From contig NZ_JAKJHZ010000008.1 in assembly GCF_021648885.1 (NCBI RefSeq), positions 1 through 53,685 on the forward strand: 53,685 nt of DNA. Reading direction: 5' to 3'. The translations under genes were made by a program, and so were the position numbers. Every line of letters starts with the position of its first letter. Position 1 is the stretch's first letter. Source of the DNA: Nocardioides potassii. GTDB taxonomy: Bacteria > Actinomycetota > Actinomycetes > Propionibacteriales > Nocardioidaceae. Positions 37,765-45,489 of this stretch are shown piece by piece. The notes beneath the pieces were generated by a model that was given only the letters and a program-made list of their open reading frames with translations, was not told where the DNA came from and searched no databases.

Positions 37765-38538
37765 TCAGCGGCGCGGCGGGCGGGGGAAGAACAGCGGGAC
37801 GCGGGCGGCGTACTCGTCCCACCCGGGCCGCTGCGACATCGTCTTCTCGAGCAGCGCGGCACCGGTGACGTTGCGGATGAAGTACGTCATCAGGGCGGGT
37901 GCCCACACGGTCAGGAGGCCCGGCAGCCAGCCGAGCGCGAGCGCGCCGGCGATCCACAGCCCCCACCAGACGGTCGCGTCGCCGAAGTAGTTGGGGTGGC
38001 GGGTCCAGCCCCAGAGCCCGGTGTCGAGGATCTTCGGGCGGGACTCGCGCGGCGTCGCCTTGTAGGCCTCGAGCTGGGCGTCGCCGACGACCTCGAAGAA
38101 GAGGCCGATCGCCCACACGACCGCGCCCACCCAGACGGCGGGCCACCAGCGGACGTCGTACGCGGCGGCGACCTGCAGCGGTGCGGAGATGAGGAGTGCG
38201 ACGACGGCCTGGGTGAGGAAGACGCGGGTGATGACCTTGCCCGCGCCGGAGGACCAGCCCGGCCCGCCGAGCATCTTCTCGTAGCGCGGGTCCTCGCCGT
38301 GGCCGCGCGAGCGGCGGGCGATGTGCCAGGCGAGGCGGCCTCCCCACACCGTGACGAGCGCGGCGAGCACCCACGAGTGGGTGTCGGGGAAGACGATCGC
38401 CTCGAGGAGCGCGATCGTCACGAACGCGAGCCCCCACGCGACGTCGACGACCGCGACCCTGTCCCGCGCCTTGCTGAGGGCGGCGAAGCCACCCATCACG
38501 AGCGCCGCGCCGAGGACGGCGACGACGATCGCGGTCAC
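37765..38538 (-). CDS. DUF1295-family membrane protein (Rv0446c-like)
   Basis: A 257-residue polytopic protein of the steroid-5-alpha-reductase/methyltransferase-like DUF1295 family, about six to seven TM segments. The C-terminal block LDTGLWGWTRHPNYFGDATVWWGLW is diagnostic, shared with isoprenylcysteine methyltransferases and sterol reductases. In mycobacteria this family member lies next to sigK and ufaA1, as here. A reductase or other modification of methylated lipid chains is a reasonable role. Two adjacent GTG codons (38541, 38538) can start it; the second gives a GTGA overlap with the methyltransferase gene and is preferred. Last gene of the long minus-strand operon. Confidence 0.82.
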   Translation of the reverse strand: MTAIVVAVLGAALVMGGFAALSKARDRVAVVDVAWGLAFVTIALLEAIVFPDTHSWVLAALVTVWGGRLAWHIARRSRGHGEDPRYEKMLGGPGWSSGAGKVITRVFLTQAVVALLISAPLQVAAAYDVRWWPAVWVGAVVWAIGLFFEVVGDAQLEAYKATPRESRPKILDTGLWGWTRHPNYFGDATVWWGLWIAGALALGWLPGLLTVWAPALMTYFIRNVTGAALLEKTMSQRPGWDEYAARVPLFFPRPPRR

Positions 38539-39866
38539 CACGTACGGACCGCCGGCAGGTCGTGGGCCGCGCCGGGCCGGACGGCGAGGATCTGGTCGAC
38601 CCCCATGCGTCCGTCGCGGAAGGCGAGGGCGCCGCCCACGAGGTAGAGCCGCCAGACGCGCACGACCTCCTCCCCGACCAGGTCGCGGATGCGGTCGATG
38701 TTCGTCTCGAAGTTCTCCATCCAGCCGGCGACGGTGAGCACGTAGTGCTCACGCAGCGCGTGGACGTCGCGGACCTCGAGGCCACCGGCCTCGATCAGTC
38801 CCACGGTCTCGCCGACCGGGCGCATGGTCATGTCGGGAGCGATGAACGACTCGATGAACGGCCCGCCACCGGGGTGCTTGCCCCCACCGGCACCCTGCCG
38901 TGACATCTGCTGCACGAGCACGCGACCGCCGGGACGCACCGCGCGTCGCAGGACCTCGACGTAGGTCGCGTAGTTGGTGGCACCGACGTGCTCGCCCATC
39001 TCGAGGGAGCCGACGGCGTCGAAGTGGTCACGCTCGGGGACCTCGCGGTAGTCCTGGAGCCGGATCTCGACCCTGTCCTGCAGGCCGCGCTCCGCGATCC
39101 GGGCGTCGATGAACTTCTTCTGCTCGGCCGCGATCGTGACGCCGGTGACCTGCGCGCCGAAGTGCTCCGCGGCGTGCAGGGACAGCGAGCCCCAGCCGCA
39201 CCCGACGTCGAGCATCCGCATCCCCGGCTGCAGGCCCAGCTTGGTGCAGACGAGGTCGAGCTTGGCGCGCTGCGCCTCCTCGAGCGGCACGTCGGGCGTG
39301 GCGTGGTAGCCGCAGCTGTAGGCCATCTGCGGCTCGAGGATCAGTGAGTAGAACTCGTTCGAGAGGTCGTAGTGGTGGCTGATCGACGACCGGTCGCGGG
39401 CCAGGCTGTGCAGCCGGCCCTTGATCCGCGCCTGGGACGCGGGAGGTGCCGGCGGGCGGCCGAGCGCGCCGAGCCCGGCGGCGGTGCGGATCGCGTCGAC
39501 CATCGCGCGCGGCGAGAGCCGTACGCCGGACAGGCCGCGCTCGGCGCCCACGGCGAAGGCGTGCGTCAGTGCGGACTCGAGCGTCCAGCCGTCCTGCTCC
39601 GGCACGTCGAGCTCGCCGGTCACGTAGGCCTGGGCCGCACCCAGCTCGCCCGGGTGCCACAGCAGCCGCCGCAGCGCGTCGGGCGAGCGCAGCACGACGA
39701 GCGGCGCCCCCTCCGGCCCGGCGACCGAGCCGTCCCAGGCCTCCAGGCGCACGGGGAGGTCGCCGCCGATGAACGGGCGGACGGCCTCGGCCAGGCGCGC
39801 GGCGACGCCTTCCGAGGTCGAGCCGCTCGTGCCGGTCGAGGTCGGACGCGGTGCCGTCTGGGTCAC
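38535..39866 (-). CDS. CFA-synthase-family SAM methyltransferase (second copy)
   Basis: A 443-residue member of the cyclopropane-fatty-acyl-phospholipid synthase family. SHHYDLSNEFYSLILEPQMAYSCGY is the lipid/bicarbonate-site start, MLDVGCGWGSLSLHAAEHFGAQVTGVTIAAEQ the SAM motif, and SLEMGEHVG the conserved acidic-His block. Unlike classical synthases the N-terminal about 160 residues carry a DinB/lipid-fold-like extension. It likely methylates unsaturated acyl chains of phospholipids, giving methyl-branched, cyclopropane or methylene products. GTG 39866 overlaps the TGA of the preceding UfaA1-like gene. It shares only the family core with that neighbour, so this is an old duplication or a separate enzyme step. 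Confidence 0.85.
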   Translation of the reverse strand: MTQTAPRPTSTGTSGSTSEGVAARLAEAVRPFIGGDLPVRLEAWDGSVAGPEGAPLVVLRSPDALRRLLWHPGELGAAQAYVTGELDVPEQDGWTLESALTHAFAVGAERGLSGVRLSPRAMVDAIRTAAGLGALGRPPAPPASQARIKGRLHSLARDRSSISHHYDLSNEFYSLILEPQMAYSCGYHATPDVPLEEAQRAKLDLVCTKLGLQPGMRMLDVGCGWGSLSLHAAEHFGAQVTGVTIAAEQKKFIDARIAERGLQDRVEIRLQDYREVPERDHFDAVGSLEMGEHVGATNYATYVEVLRRAVRPGGRVLVQQMSRQGAGGGKHPGGGPFIESFIAPDMTMRPVGETVGLIEAGGLEVRDVHALREHYVLTVAGWMENFETNIDRIRDLVGEEVVRVWRLYLVGGALAFRDGRMGVDQILAVRPGAAHDLPAVRTW

Positions 39867-41236
39867 TGGTGCTCTCCGTCTTGGGGTCGGGTGAAGGTCA
39901 GCTGCGAGACGTTGATGTAGCCGCTGGCGAAGCCGGCCTGCGAGTAGGTGAGGTAGAAGTGCCAGACCCGCATGAAGAGGTCGTCGAAGCCGAGGGCGTG
40001 CACCGCGTCGCGCTGGGCGAGGAAGCGGCGGTCCCAGCGGCGCAGCGTCTCGGCGTAGTGGCTGCCCATCTCGAGCTGGCCGGTGAGGCGCAGCGTGGTC
40101 TCGTCGCGGGTGATCTGGTCGATCACCTCGACGCTCGGCAGGAAGCCGCCGGGGAAGATGTACTTGTTGATCCACGTCTGGCCGTCGCGGGTGGCGAGCA
40201 TCCGGTCGTGCGGCATGGTGATCGCCTGGATCGCGACGCGGCCGCCGGGGGCGAGGACGCTGTCGATCGTGCGGAAGTAGGTCCCCCAGAACTCGTGGCC
40301 CACGGCCTCGATCATCTCGACCGACAGCACGGCGTCGTACGTCGCGCCGCTTGCCGTGAGGGCGCGGTAGTCCATCAGCTCGACCCGGACGCGGTCGGAG
40401 AACCCGGCGTCGGCGATGCGTCGCTCCGCGAGCTCGAGCTGCTCCACGGACAGGGTGATCGTGTGCACCGTGGCACCGCGCCGGGCGGCGCGGATCGCGA
40501 GCTCGCCCCAGCCGGTGCCGATCTCGAGGACGCGGGTGCCGCCGGTGACCCCGGCCTCGTCGAGCAGGCGCTCGATCTTGCGGCCCTGGGCCTCGCTGAG
40601 GTCGGGGCCGTGGACGAGCGGGTCGTCGCTGTCGGCGGGCTCTGGTGGGGTGGCGACCAGGTGGTCACCGACGGAGCCGGGCCCGGCCGCGGCCGACGAG
40701 ACGGAGGTGTCGAAGAGGGCGGAGGAGTAGCTGAGGGTGTCGTCGAGGAAGAGCTCGAACATCTCGTTGGACAGGTCGTAGTGGTGCGAGATGTTGGCGC
40801 GGCTGTTGGCCTCGGTGCTGCGCTGGTGGCCGGGCAGGCGCGGGGTGAGGAAGGCGCGCAGCCGCTGCAACGGCTCCGGGATGAGGGTGGCGATCCGGGC
40901 CGCGGGCACGGTGAGGAAGCCGGCCAGGTCCTCGGCGTCCCAGGCGCCGGTCATGTAGGCCTCGCCGAACCCGATCAGGTGGTCGCGGCCCAGGCGCGCG
41001 TAGAACTCGTCGGGGCGGTGGATCTGCATCGTCGGCCCGCCCTGGCCGAGGAGACGACCGGAGTGGCCCTCGACGACGGTGACGTCGAGGCGGTTCACCG
41101 CGGCGTGGAAGAGGCGCCTGGCGACGGCGGCGGAGATCGCGGTGCGGGGCCCGCCGCGCAAGGGCTCGAGGGCGGGCACGCCCTGGGTGGCGGCGACGGG
41201 CTGTCCCTGGTCGCGGCGGTTCTTCTCGAGGGTCAT
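39863..41236 (-). CDS. ufaA1: UfaA1-like cyclopropane-fatty-acyl-phospholipid synthase
   Basis: A 457-residue SAM-dependent lipid methyltransferase. ANISHHYDLSNEMFELFLDDTLSYSSALF is the family start; after an insertion of about 30 residues (SSAAAGPGSVGDHL...) come VLEIGTGWGELAIRAARRGATVHTITLSVEQ (SAM site), SVEMIEAVGHEFW, and PGGFLPSVEVI. The C-terminal FYLTYSQAGFASGYINVSQLTF is typical of the Rv0447c group. The gene order here (FAD-oxidoreductase/DUF1365, this gene, DUF1295 next to sigK) is that of the M. tuberculosis sigK locus as I remember it. ATG 41236 with GGAGG 6-7 bases upstream; ATGA overlap with the upstream fusion gene. Product not proved; cyclopropane, methyl-branched or furan fatty acids are candidates. 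Confidence 0.88.
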   Translation of the reverse strand: MTLEKNRRDQGQPVAATQGVPALEPLRGGPRTAISAAVARRLFHAAVNRLDVTVVEGHSGRLLGQGGPTMQIHRPDEFYARLGRDHLIGFGEAYMTGAWDAEDLAGFLTVPAARIATLIPEPLQRLRAFLTPRLPGHQRSTEANSRANISHHYDLSNEMFELFLDDTLSYSSALFDTSVSSAAAGPGSVGDHLVATPPEPADSDDPLVHGPDLSEAQGRKIERLLDEAGVTGGTRVLEIGTGWGELAIRAARRGATVHTITLSVEQLELAERRIADAGFSDRVRVELMDYRALTASGATYDAVLSVEMIEAVGHEFWGTYFRTIDSVLAPGGRVAIQAITMPHDRMLATRDGQTWINKYIFPGGFLPSVEVIDQITRDETTLRLTGQLEMGSHYAETLRRWDRRFLAQRDAVHALGFDDLFMRVWHFYLTYSQAGFASGYINVSQLTFTRPQDGEHQ

Positions 41237-43221
41237 CGGACGCCCTCCTGTCGGTGGGTCGGACGTGGTCGGATCGGCAGCCGGCGCGCCCACAGCCAGA
41301 TCCCGTGGGCGCGGATCAGTGCGCTGCCGCGCAGTGCGGAGCCCAGGGTCCGGCGGAGGGGGACGTCGCTGCGGGTGCCGGTGAGGCTGGCGCTGAACGG
41401 CGAGGCCGAGCGGGCCCCGTCGGTGTGGCCGCGCAGGGTCACCGCGACGTGGAGCCGGTCGGTCGGGATCGGCACGGCGACGTCGTACGTGCCGTCGACG
41501 TCGTGGAAGGGCGAGACGTACATCGCCTTGTCGGTCGTGGCGCGGCCCTGCTCGTCGGGGTGGACGAGGTAGGCGTGGCGGTCGCCGTAGGTGTTGTGCA
41601 CCTCGACGACCACCCCGGCCTGTCGGCCCTCGTCGTCGAAGCACCAGAAGACGCTGATCGGGTTAAAGGCGTAGCCGAGCGAGCGCGGGTTGGCCGCCAT
41701 CAGGATCGTGCCGCCGCCCTCGCCCAGCCGGACGTCGTGGCGGGCCAGGAAGGACTCGACGTTGTGGCGCAGCGTCCGCCCAGGGTCGCCGAGGTGGTCG
41801 CGTGCCTCGAACCGGGCGAGCACGCCGTGGTCCGGCAGGTCGTCGAGGTCGACCAGCCAGAAGGTCGAGGAGTGCTCGAAGCTGCGCCTGAACGGCGTCC
41901 GGCGGGTGTGGCGGATCGTCGTCTCGAAGCGACCGGGAGCCGGCAGGACGGACGTGGTGCGGGTCCAGGGCAGGCCGAGGCGCGTCGCCGCGGCCAGCCC
42001 GGAGCGCGCGCCGTCCTCGTGGAAGCCCCAGCCGTGGTAGGCCCCGGCGAAGGCGATGCGGTCGGTGTCGATCTCCGGCAGCCGGCGCGCGGCGGCGACC
42101 GACTCCGGGGTGTAGAGCGGGTGCTCGTACTCCATCCGGTCGATCACCAGGGCGGGGTCGACGAGGTCCTCGCCGCCGAGGGTGACGAGGTAGTGCGTGT
42201 CGGTCGGCAGCCGCTGGAGGCGGGTGAGGTCGTAGGTGACCGTGACGGCGCCGGTCTCGTCCGCGGGCCGGAAGAAGTTCCAGGACGCGCGCGCGCCGGG
42301 AGCCGCCGGGAGCAGCGAGGCGTCGGTGTGGAGGAGCGCCGGGTTGCTGCTGTAGGGGAGGGCCGAGAGCACCTCGCGCTGCAGGTCGGTCGGCGCCTCG
42401 AGCATGCCGAGGGCGTGGGACGGGTGCGTCGCGATGACGACCCCGTCGAACCTCGTCGTGGCGCCGCTGCCGTCCGTGACCTCGACACCGTCCGCGAGCT
42501 CGCGGACCGAGGTCACCTTGGTCTCGAGGCGTACGACGTCGAGTCCGGCCGCGACCGCGGCGACGTAGGTGCCGGAGCCGCCGGTGACGGTGCGCCACTC
42601 GGGCGATCCGAAGACGCCGAGCATGCCGTGGTGCTCGAGGAAGGTGAAGAGGTAGCGCGCCGGGTAGTCGAGCGACGTGGCGGGGTCGCACGACCAGACG
42701 GCCGCCACCAGCGGCTCCATGAAGTGGCGGACGAATCCCGGGGTGAAACGTCCCTCGGCGAGGAACTCGCGCAGGGTCTGGTCGGAGCCGTCGTCGTCGG
42801 CGGCGAGGACGCCACGCGCCCGGCGGTGGAAGCGCGGGATCTCCAGCAGCATCTGCCAGTGCGCGCGCGAGGTCAGCGACGACCGCTGCGCGAACAGCCC
42901 GCGCGGCCCCAGCGCGCCGGCGTACTCCACTCCGGTGCCGGCGTCGCTCACCGACAGCGACATCTCGCTGGGCTGGGTGGCGATGCCGAGCTCGGCGAAG
43001 AGCCGCAGGAGCGTCGGGTAGGTCCGCCGGTTGTGCACGATGAAGCCGGTGTCGATGGCGAGGTCGCCCTCGGGGGTCGGCACCCGGTGCGTGTCGGCGT
43101 GGCCACCGAGCCGCGCGTCGGCCTCGTAGAGGGTGACGTGCGCCGTGCGTGAGGCGATCCAGGCGGCCGTCAGCCCGGCAACACCGGACCCGACGACGGC
43201 GATCCGTCGGGAGGCGTCCAC
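41233..43221 (-). CDS. FAD-dependent oxidoreductase fused to DUF1365
   Basis: A 662-residue fusion of what are usually two genes (Rv0449c- and Rv0448c-like). Residues about 1-415: FAD/NAD(P)-binding amine-oxidase-like protein (RRIAVVGSGVAGLTAAWIASRTAHVTLYEADARLGGHADT; C-terminal AFAGAYHGWGFHEDGARSGLAAA). Residues about 428-662: DUF1365 (RRSFEHSSTFWLVDLDDLP, NPRSLGYAFNPISVFWCFD, VHNTYGDRHAYL). No stop or plausible restart divides them; the joint runs VLPAPGRFETTIRHTRRTPFRR. Together with the methyltransferases these should oxidise and remodel methylated lipid chains. GTG 43221 begins two bases after the RskA stop; the long open frame further upstream overlaps rskA and is not coding. Confidence 0.86.
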   Translation of the reverse strand: MDASRRIAVVGSGVAGLTAAWIASRTAHVTLYEADARLGGHADTHRVPTPEGDLAIDTGFIVHNRRTYPTLLRLFAELGIATQPSEMSLSVSDAGTGVEYAGALGPRGLFAQRSSLTSRAHWQMLLEIPRFHRRARGVLAADDDGSDQTLREFLAEGRFTPGFVRHFMEPLVAAVWSCDPATSLDYPARYLFTFLEHHGMLGVFGSPEWRTVTGGSGTYVAAVAAGLDVVRLETKVTSVRELADGVEVTDGSGATTRFDGVVIATHPSHALGMLEAPTDLQREVLSALPYSSNPALLHTDASLLPAAPGARASWNFFRPADETGAVTVTYDLTRLQRLPTDTHYLVTLGGEDLVDPALVIDRMEYEHPLYTPESVAAARRLPEIDTDRIAFAGAYHGWGFHEDGARSGLAAATRLGLPWTRTTSVLPAPGRFETTIRHTRRTPFRRSFEHSSTFWLVDLDDLPDHGVLARFEARDHLGDPGRTLRHNVESFLARHDVRLGEGGGTILMAANPRSLGYAFNPISVFWCFDDEGRQAGVVVEVHNTYGDRHAYLVHPDEQGRATTDKAMYVSPFHDVDGTYDVAVPIPTDRLHVAVTLRGHTDGARSASPFSASLTGTRSDVPLRRTLGSALRGSALIRAHGIWLWARRLPIRPRPTHRQEGVR

Positions 43222-43223
43222 GC

Positions 43224-43961
43224 TCAGGTCGCCTGGGTGAGGTCGAAGACCGCGATCGGGTCGCTGGTGGGCTGCGTGGAGCCGGACTCCGGCTCGACGG
43301 TGATGCCGACGGCGGCGGCCTTGCCGGCTGCCCCCTCCAGCACGACCGTCTGGTCGGCGACGTCGGGCATCAGGCCGGCGGAGGTGAAGCTGTCGCCGTC
43401 GATGAACCAGAGCTCGTAGGCCTTGCCCGCGGGCGCGGCGGTCATGTCCTCGGTCGTGATGACGGCCTTGTCGGCGGACTTCGACCGGGTCACCGTCGCG
43501 CGGCCGGCGTCGCCGAGGTCGACCGAGACGTGCTCGGCGTCGGGCGCCTGGAGGATCTGCTCGGCCGCGGTGAGGCGGGGGACGTCGTCGTCGGACGCCC
43601 AGGGCTGGGTCACCGCGGCGCCGATGCCGACGATCAGTGCGAGTGCCGCCGCGACCAGAAAGGGCACCCAGCCCCGCCTCCGGCCCGCCGGCTCGACAGC
43701 GTGGCGGTGCGCCGGTGCGATGACGGGTACCTCGGGAGGCAGTGGACGGACCTGGGCGACGCCGGCGAGCACGGACTCGCGCAGCGCGGCGGGCGGGGGA
43801 GTGGCGACGGCGTCGGCGAGCAGCGCGGCGGTCTCCCGCAGCTCGGCCACCTCGGCGCGGCAGTCGTCGCACTCGCGGAGGTGCTGCTCGAACCGGGCAC
43901 GCTCGATGTCGTCGAGCGCGTCCACGGCGTAAGCCCCTGTGAGCTTGTGCAGATCGCTCAT
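43224..43961 (-). CDS. rskA: RskA-type zinc-finger anti-sigma factor
   Basis: A 245-residue membrane anti-sigma factor. The cytoplasmic anti-sigma domain has HLRECDDC (His27, Cys31, Cys34: HxxxCxxC, zinc-associated), one TM segment about 97-116 (VPFLVAAALALIVGIGAAV), and an extracytoplasmic RskA domain (about 120-245, including AGKAYELWFIDGDS and PTSDPIAVFDL). It should hold SigK inactive until regulated proteolysis (site-1 then Rip1-type) frees it. Its ATG overlaps the sigK stop (ATGA), ensuring balanced synthesis. The extracytoplasmic end AVFDLTQAT is typical of the domain. Confidence 0.9.
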   Translation of the reverse strand: MSDLHKLTGAYAVDALDDIERARFEQHLRECDDCRAEVAELRETAALLADAVATPPPAALRESVLAGVAQVRPLPPEVPVIAPAHRHAVEPAGRRRGWVPFLVAAALALIVGIGAAVTQPWASDDDVPRLTAAEQILQAPDAEHVSVDLGDAGRATVTRSKSADKAVITTEDMTAAPAGKAYELWFIDGDSFTSAGLMPDVADQTVVLEGAAGKAAAVGITVEPESGSTQPTSDPIAVFDLTQAT

Positions 43962-44569
43962 GAGGCAACTCCCATCAGGTCTCGCAGGCGGATCAGTCCG
44001 TCGCGTATTCGGGTCTTGGCGGTGCCCAACGGGACGTCGAGCATGGTGGCGACCTCGGTGTGCGTGTAGCCGCCGAAGTACGTGAGCTCGACGGCCTGGC
44101 GCTGCACGTCGGTCAGGGTGGCGACCGCGTTGCGGACGCGGGTGGCCTCCAGCGAGGCGTGGGCGGCCTCGGAGGTCTGGTCGTGGTCGATCGGTGCGGA
44201 CTCGCGGTTCCAGGTCTCGTCGCGAGCCGTGGCGGCCTCGACCGAGCGGACCCGGTCGACGGCCTTGCGGTGCACGATGGTGAGCAGCCAGCCGGCCGCA
44301 CTCCCTCGTTCGGCGTCGTACCTGGCGCTGGAGCGCCAGGCGTCGAGGTAGGCCTCCTGGGTGACCTCCTCGGCGTGCGCCGGGTTGCGTACGACGCGCA
44401 GCGCCAGGCCGTAGGCCCGCGCCGACGTCGCGTCGTAGAACTCGGCGAAGGCGGCCTGGTCGCCCAGGGCCGCCTGGCCGAGGAGGCCCGCGAGGCGGGC
44501 GGCGTCGTTGCCCCCGGACGGGGCACCCTCCTGGGGTGCCCCGTCCGGTACGGGCCTCACGTGTTCCAC
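43958..44569 (-). CDS. sigK: SigK-family ECF sigma factor
   Basis: A 203-residue sigma factor. Region 2: LGDQAAFAEFYDATSARAYGLALRVVRNPAHAEEVTQEAYLDAWR, and RGSAAGWLLTIVHRKAVDRVRS, characteristic of SigK/SigL-type ECF; region 4: VATLTDVQRQAVELTYFGGYTHTEVATMLDVPLGTAKTRIRDGLIRLRD. The GTG at 44569 is preferred: AAGGA lies 7 bases upstream, whereas TTG 44587 lacks a site. Paired with RskA. A hairpin lies within codons 8-18. The fasciclin gene upstream, with a CCATCC/CCGAAC promoter, reads into sigK, so the sigma factor may amplify its own synthesis. Confidence 0.9.
   Translation of the reverse strand: MEHVRPVPDGAPQEGAPSGGNDAARLAGLLGQAALGDQAAFAEFYDATSARAYGLALRVVRNPAHAEEVTQEAYLDAWRSSARYDAERGSAAGWLLTIVHRKAVDRVRSVEAATARDETWNRESAPIDHDQTSEAAHASLEATRVRNAVATLTDVQRQAVELTYFGGYTHTEVATMLDVPLGTAKTRIRDGLIRLRDLMGVAS
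44515..44547 (-). other. Perfect 14-bp hairpin in the 5' coding region of sigK
   Basis: CGGACGGGGCACCC (44515-44528), a 5-base loop, and the exact complement (44534-44547). In the message it begins about 22 bases after the GTG and encodes PDGAPQEGAPSG. A stem of this strength near the start could slow initiation or pause ribosomes, or act as a terminator/attenuator between the fasciclin and sigK genes. Confidence 0.6.
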
Positions 44570-44603
44570 GTCAGCATCCTTGCGCAATCCGTTGGTGGAC
44601 GGA

Positions 44604-45266
44604 TCACATCTTCGGCATCAGGACCTGGTCGACGACGTACACGGTCGCGTTGGCGGTCTGGACGTTGCCGCACACGACGGTGGCGTCACCGATGGTGAAG
44701 TCCTCGCCGGAGCCCTCGACAGTGAGGGTGTCACCGGCCAGGGTCTCGTGGTCACCAGCGAGGTCCTCGGGGCTGAGGCGCTCGCCGATCACGTGGTGGG
44801 TCAGGACGGTGGTCAGCGCCTTCTTGTCCTTCAGGAGGGCGTTGAGGTCCTTCTTCGGGATGGCCGCGAACGCGTCGTCGGTCGGGGCGAAGACGGTGAG
44901 CGCCTCGGCCGAGTTGAGCGTGTCCACGAGACCGGCCTCGCCGACAGCGGCGACGAGCGTCTTGAGGAGCGGGTTGTTCGACGCGGCGGTGGCGACCGGG
45001 TCGTCGGCCATGCCCTCGACGGAGCCCTCACCCGAGGTGGGGACGCCGGCGCAGCCGGGGCCGAACGGAGCGTCCATGGCGGGCTCCTCGGACGGGGACT
45101 CGGACTCCATCGGGGTCTCCGACTCCGAGGGGGTGGCCGAGCTGGTGGTGTCGTCGGACGCCGAGGTCGAGGCGTCGTCCTCGCTGCCACAGGCGGCGAG
45201 GCTCATCGACGCGGTCAGCGCCAGGGCGGCGAGGCCGAGGGAACGGGTGCGGAGCTTGGTGTTCAT
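44604..45266 (-). CDS. Fasciclin-domain lipoprotein (MPT83/MPT70-like)
   Basis: A 220-residue lipoprotein. Signal peptide with lipobox LAAC (Cys26), then a Ser/Thr/Glu-rich linker (about 28-66), then one FAS1 domain (about 75-220: NNPLLKTLVAAVGEAGLVDTLNSAEALTVFAPTDDAFAAIP, LTHHVIGERLSPEDL, TVYVVDQVLMP). In M. tuberculosis mpt83 and mpt70, the classical SigK-controlled genes, encode the same kind of protein. The promoter 63 bases upstream matches the SigK pattern. AAAGG ribosome site before ATG 45266. FAS1 lipoproteins act in surface adhesion or in binding small ligands. Confidence 0.9.
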   Translation of the reverse strand: MNTKLRTRSLGLAALALTASMSLAACGSEDDASTSASDDTTSSATPSESETPMESESPSEEPAMDAPFGPGCAGVPTSGEGSVEGMADDPVATAASNNPLLKTLVAAVGEAGLVDTLNSAEALTVFAPTDDAFAAIPKKDLNALLKDKKALTTVLTHHVIGERLSPEDLAGDHETLAGDTLTVEGSGEDFTIGDATVVCGNVQTANATVYVVDQVLMPKM

Positions 45267-45328
45267 GACGGTGCCTTTCGGTAGGTCACTACGTTGCGGA
45301 GGGGCCGTGGGGCCCGCTGTCGGGAGGT

Positions 45329-45355
45329 GTTCGGCACCCCCCGGCAGACGGATGG
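45329..45355 (-). promoter_or_regulatory. SigK-type promoter of the fasciclin-sigK operon
   Basis: Read on the minus strand: CCATCC (45355-45350), 15 bases, CCGAAC (45334-45329). It agrees with the CCATCC...CCGAAT consensus I recall for mycobacterial SigK and is matched base for base in both boxes and spacing by the site before the sulfite-oxidase-like gene. The leader would be about 56 bases. Confidence 0.72.
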
Positions 45356-45403
45356 GTGGTCTGCGAAAAAACTTTGGACAATCCATGGACAACGCGGGTG
45401 CGC

Positions 45404-45469
45404 GACGACGGGCGGAGCGTGGCGCAGGTCCCGGAGGCTCAGGACCTGCGCCACGCACCGCCCGTCGTC
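45404..45469. terminator. Strong 28-bp hairpin downstream of the sulfite-oxidase-like gene
   Basis: Arms 45404-45431 and 45442-45469 pair at 27 of 28 positions around a 10-base loop. It starts about 20 bases beyond the stop of the oxidoreductase on the minus strand. No T-tract is visible. It separates that gene from the fasciclin promoter 35-50 bases further on, so it probably insulates the two SigK-driven units. Confidence 0.7.
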
Positions 45470-45489
45470 GTCACGGTGCGAGCGCGCGC

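Noticed and set aside
41233..43968. Extending the FAD/DUF1365 fusion to a 911-codon protein
   Set aside because: The upstream 249 codons lie out of frame over rskA and are Arg-rich; the GTG at 43221 right after the RskA stop is the better start.
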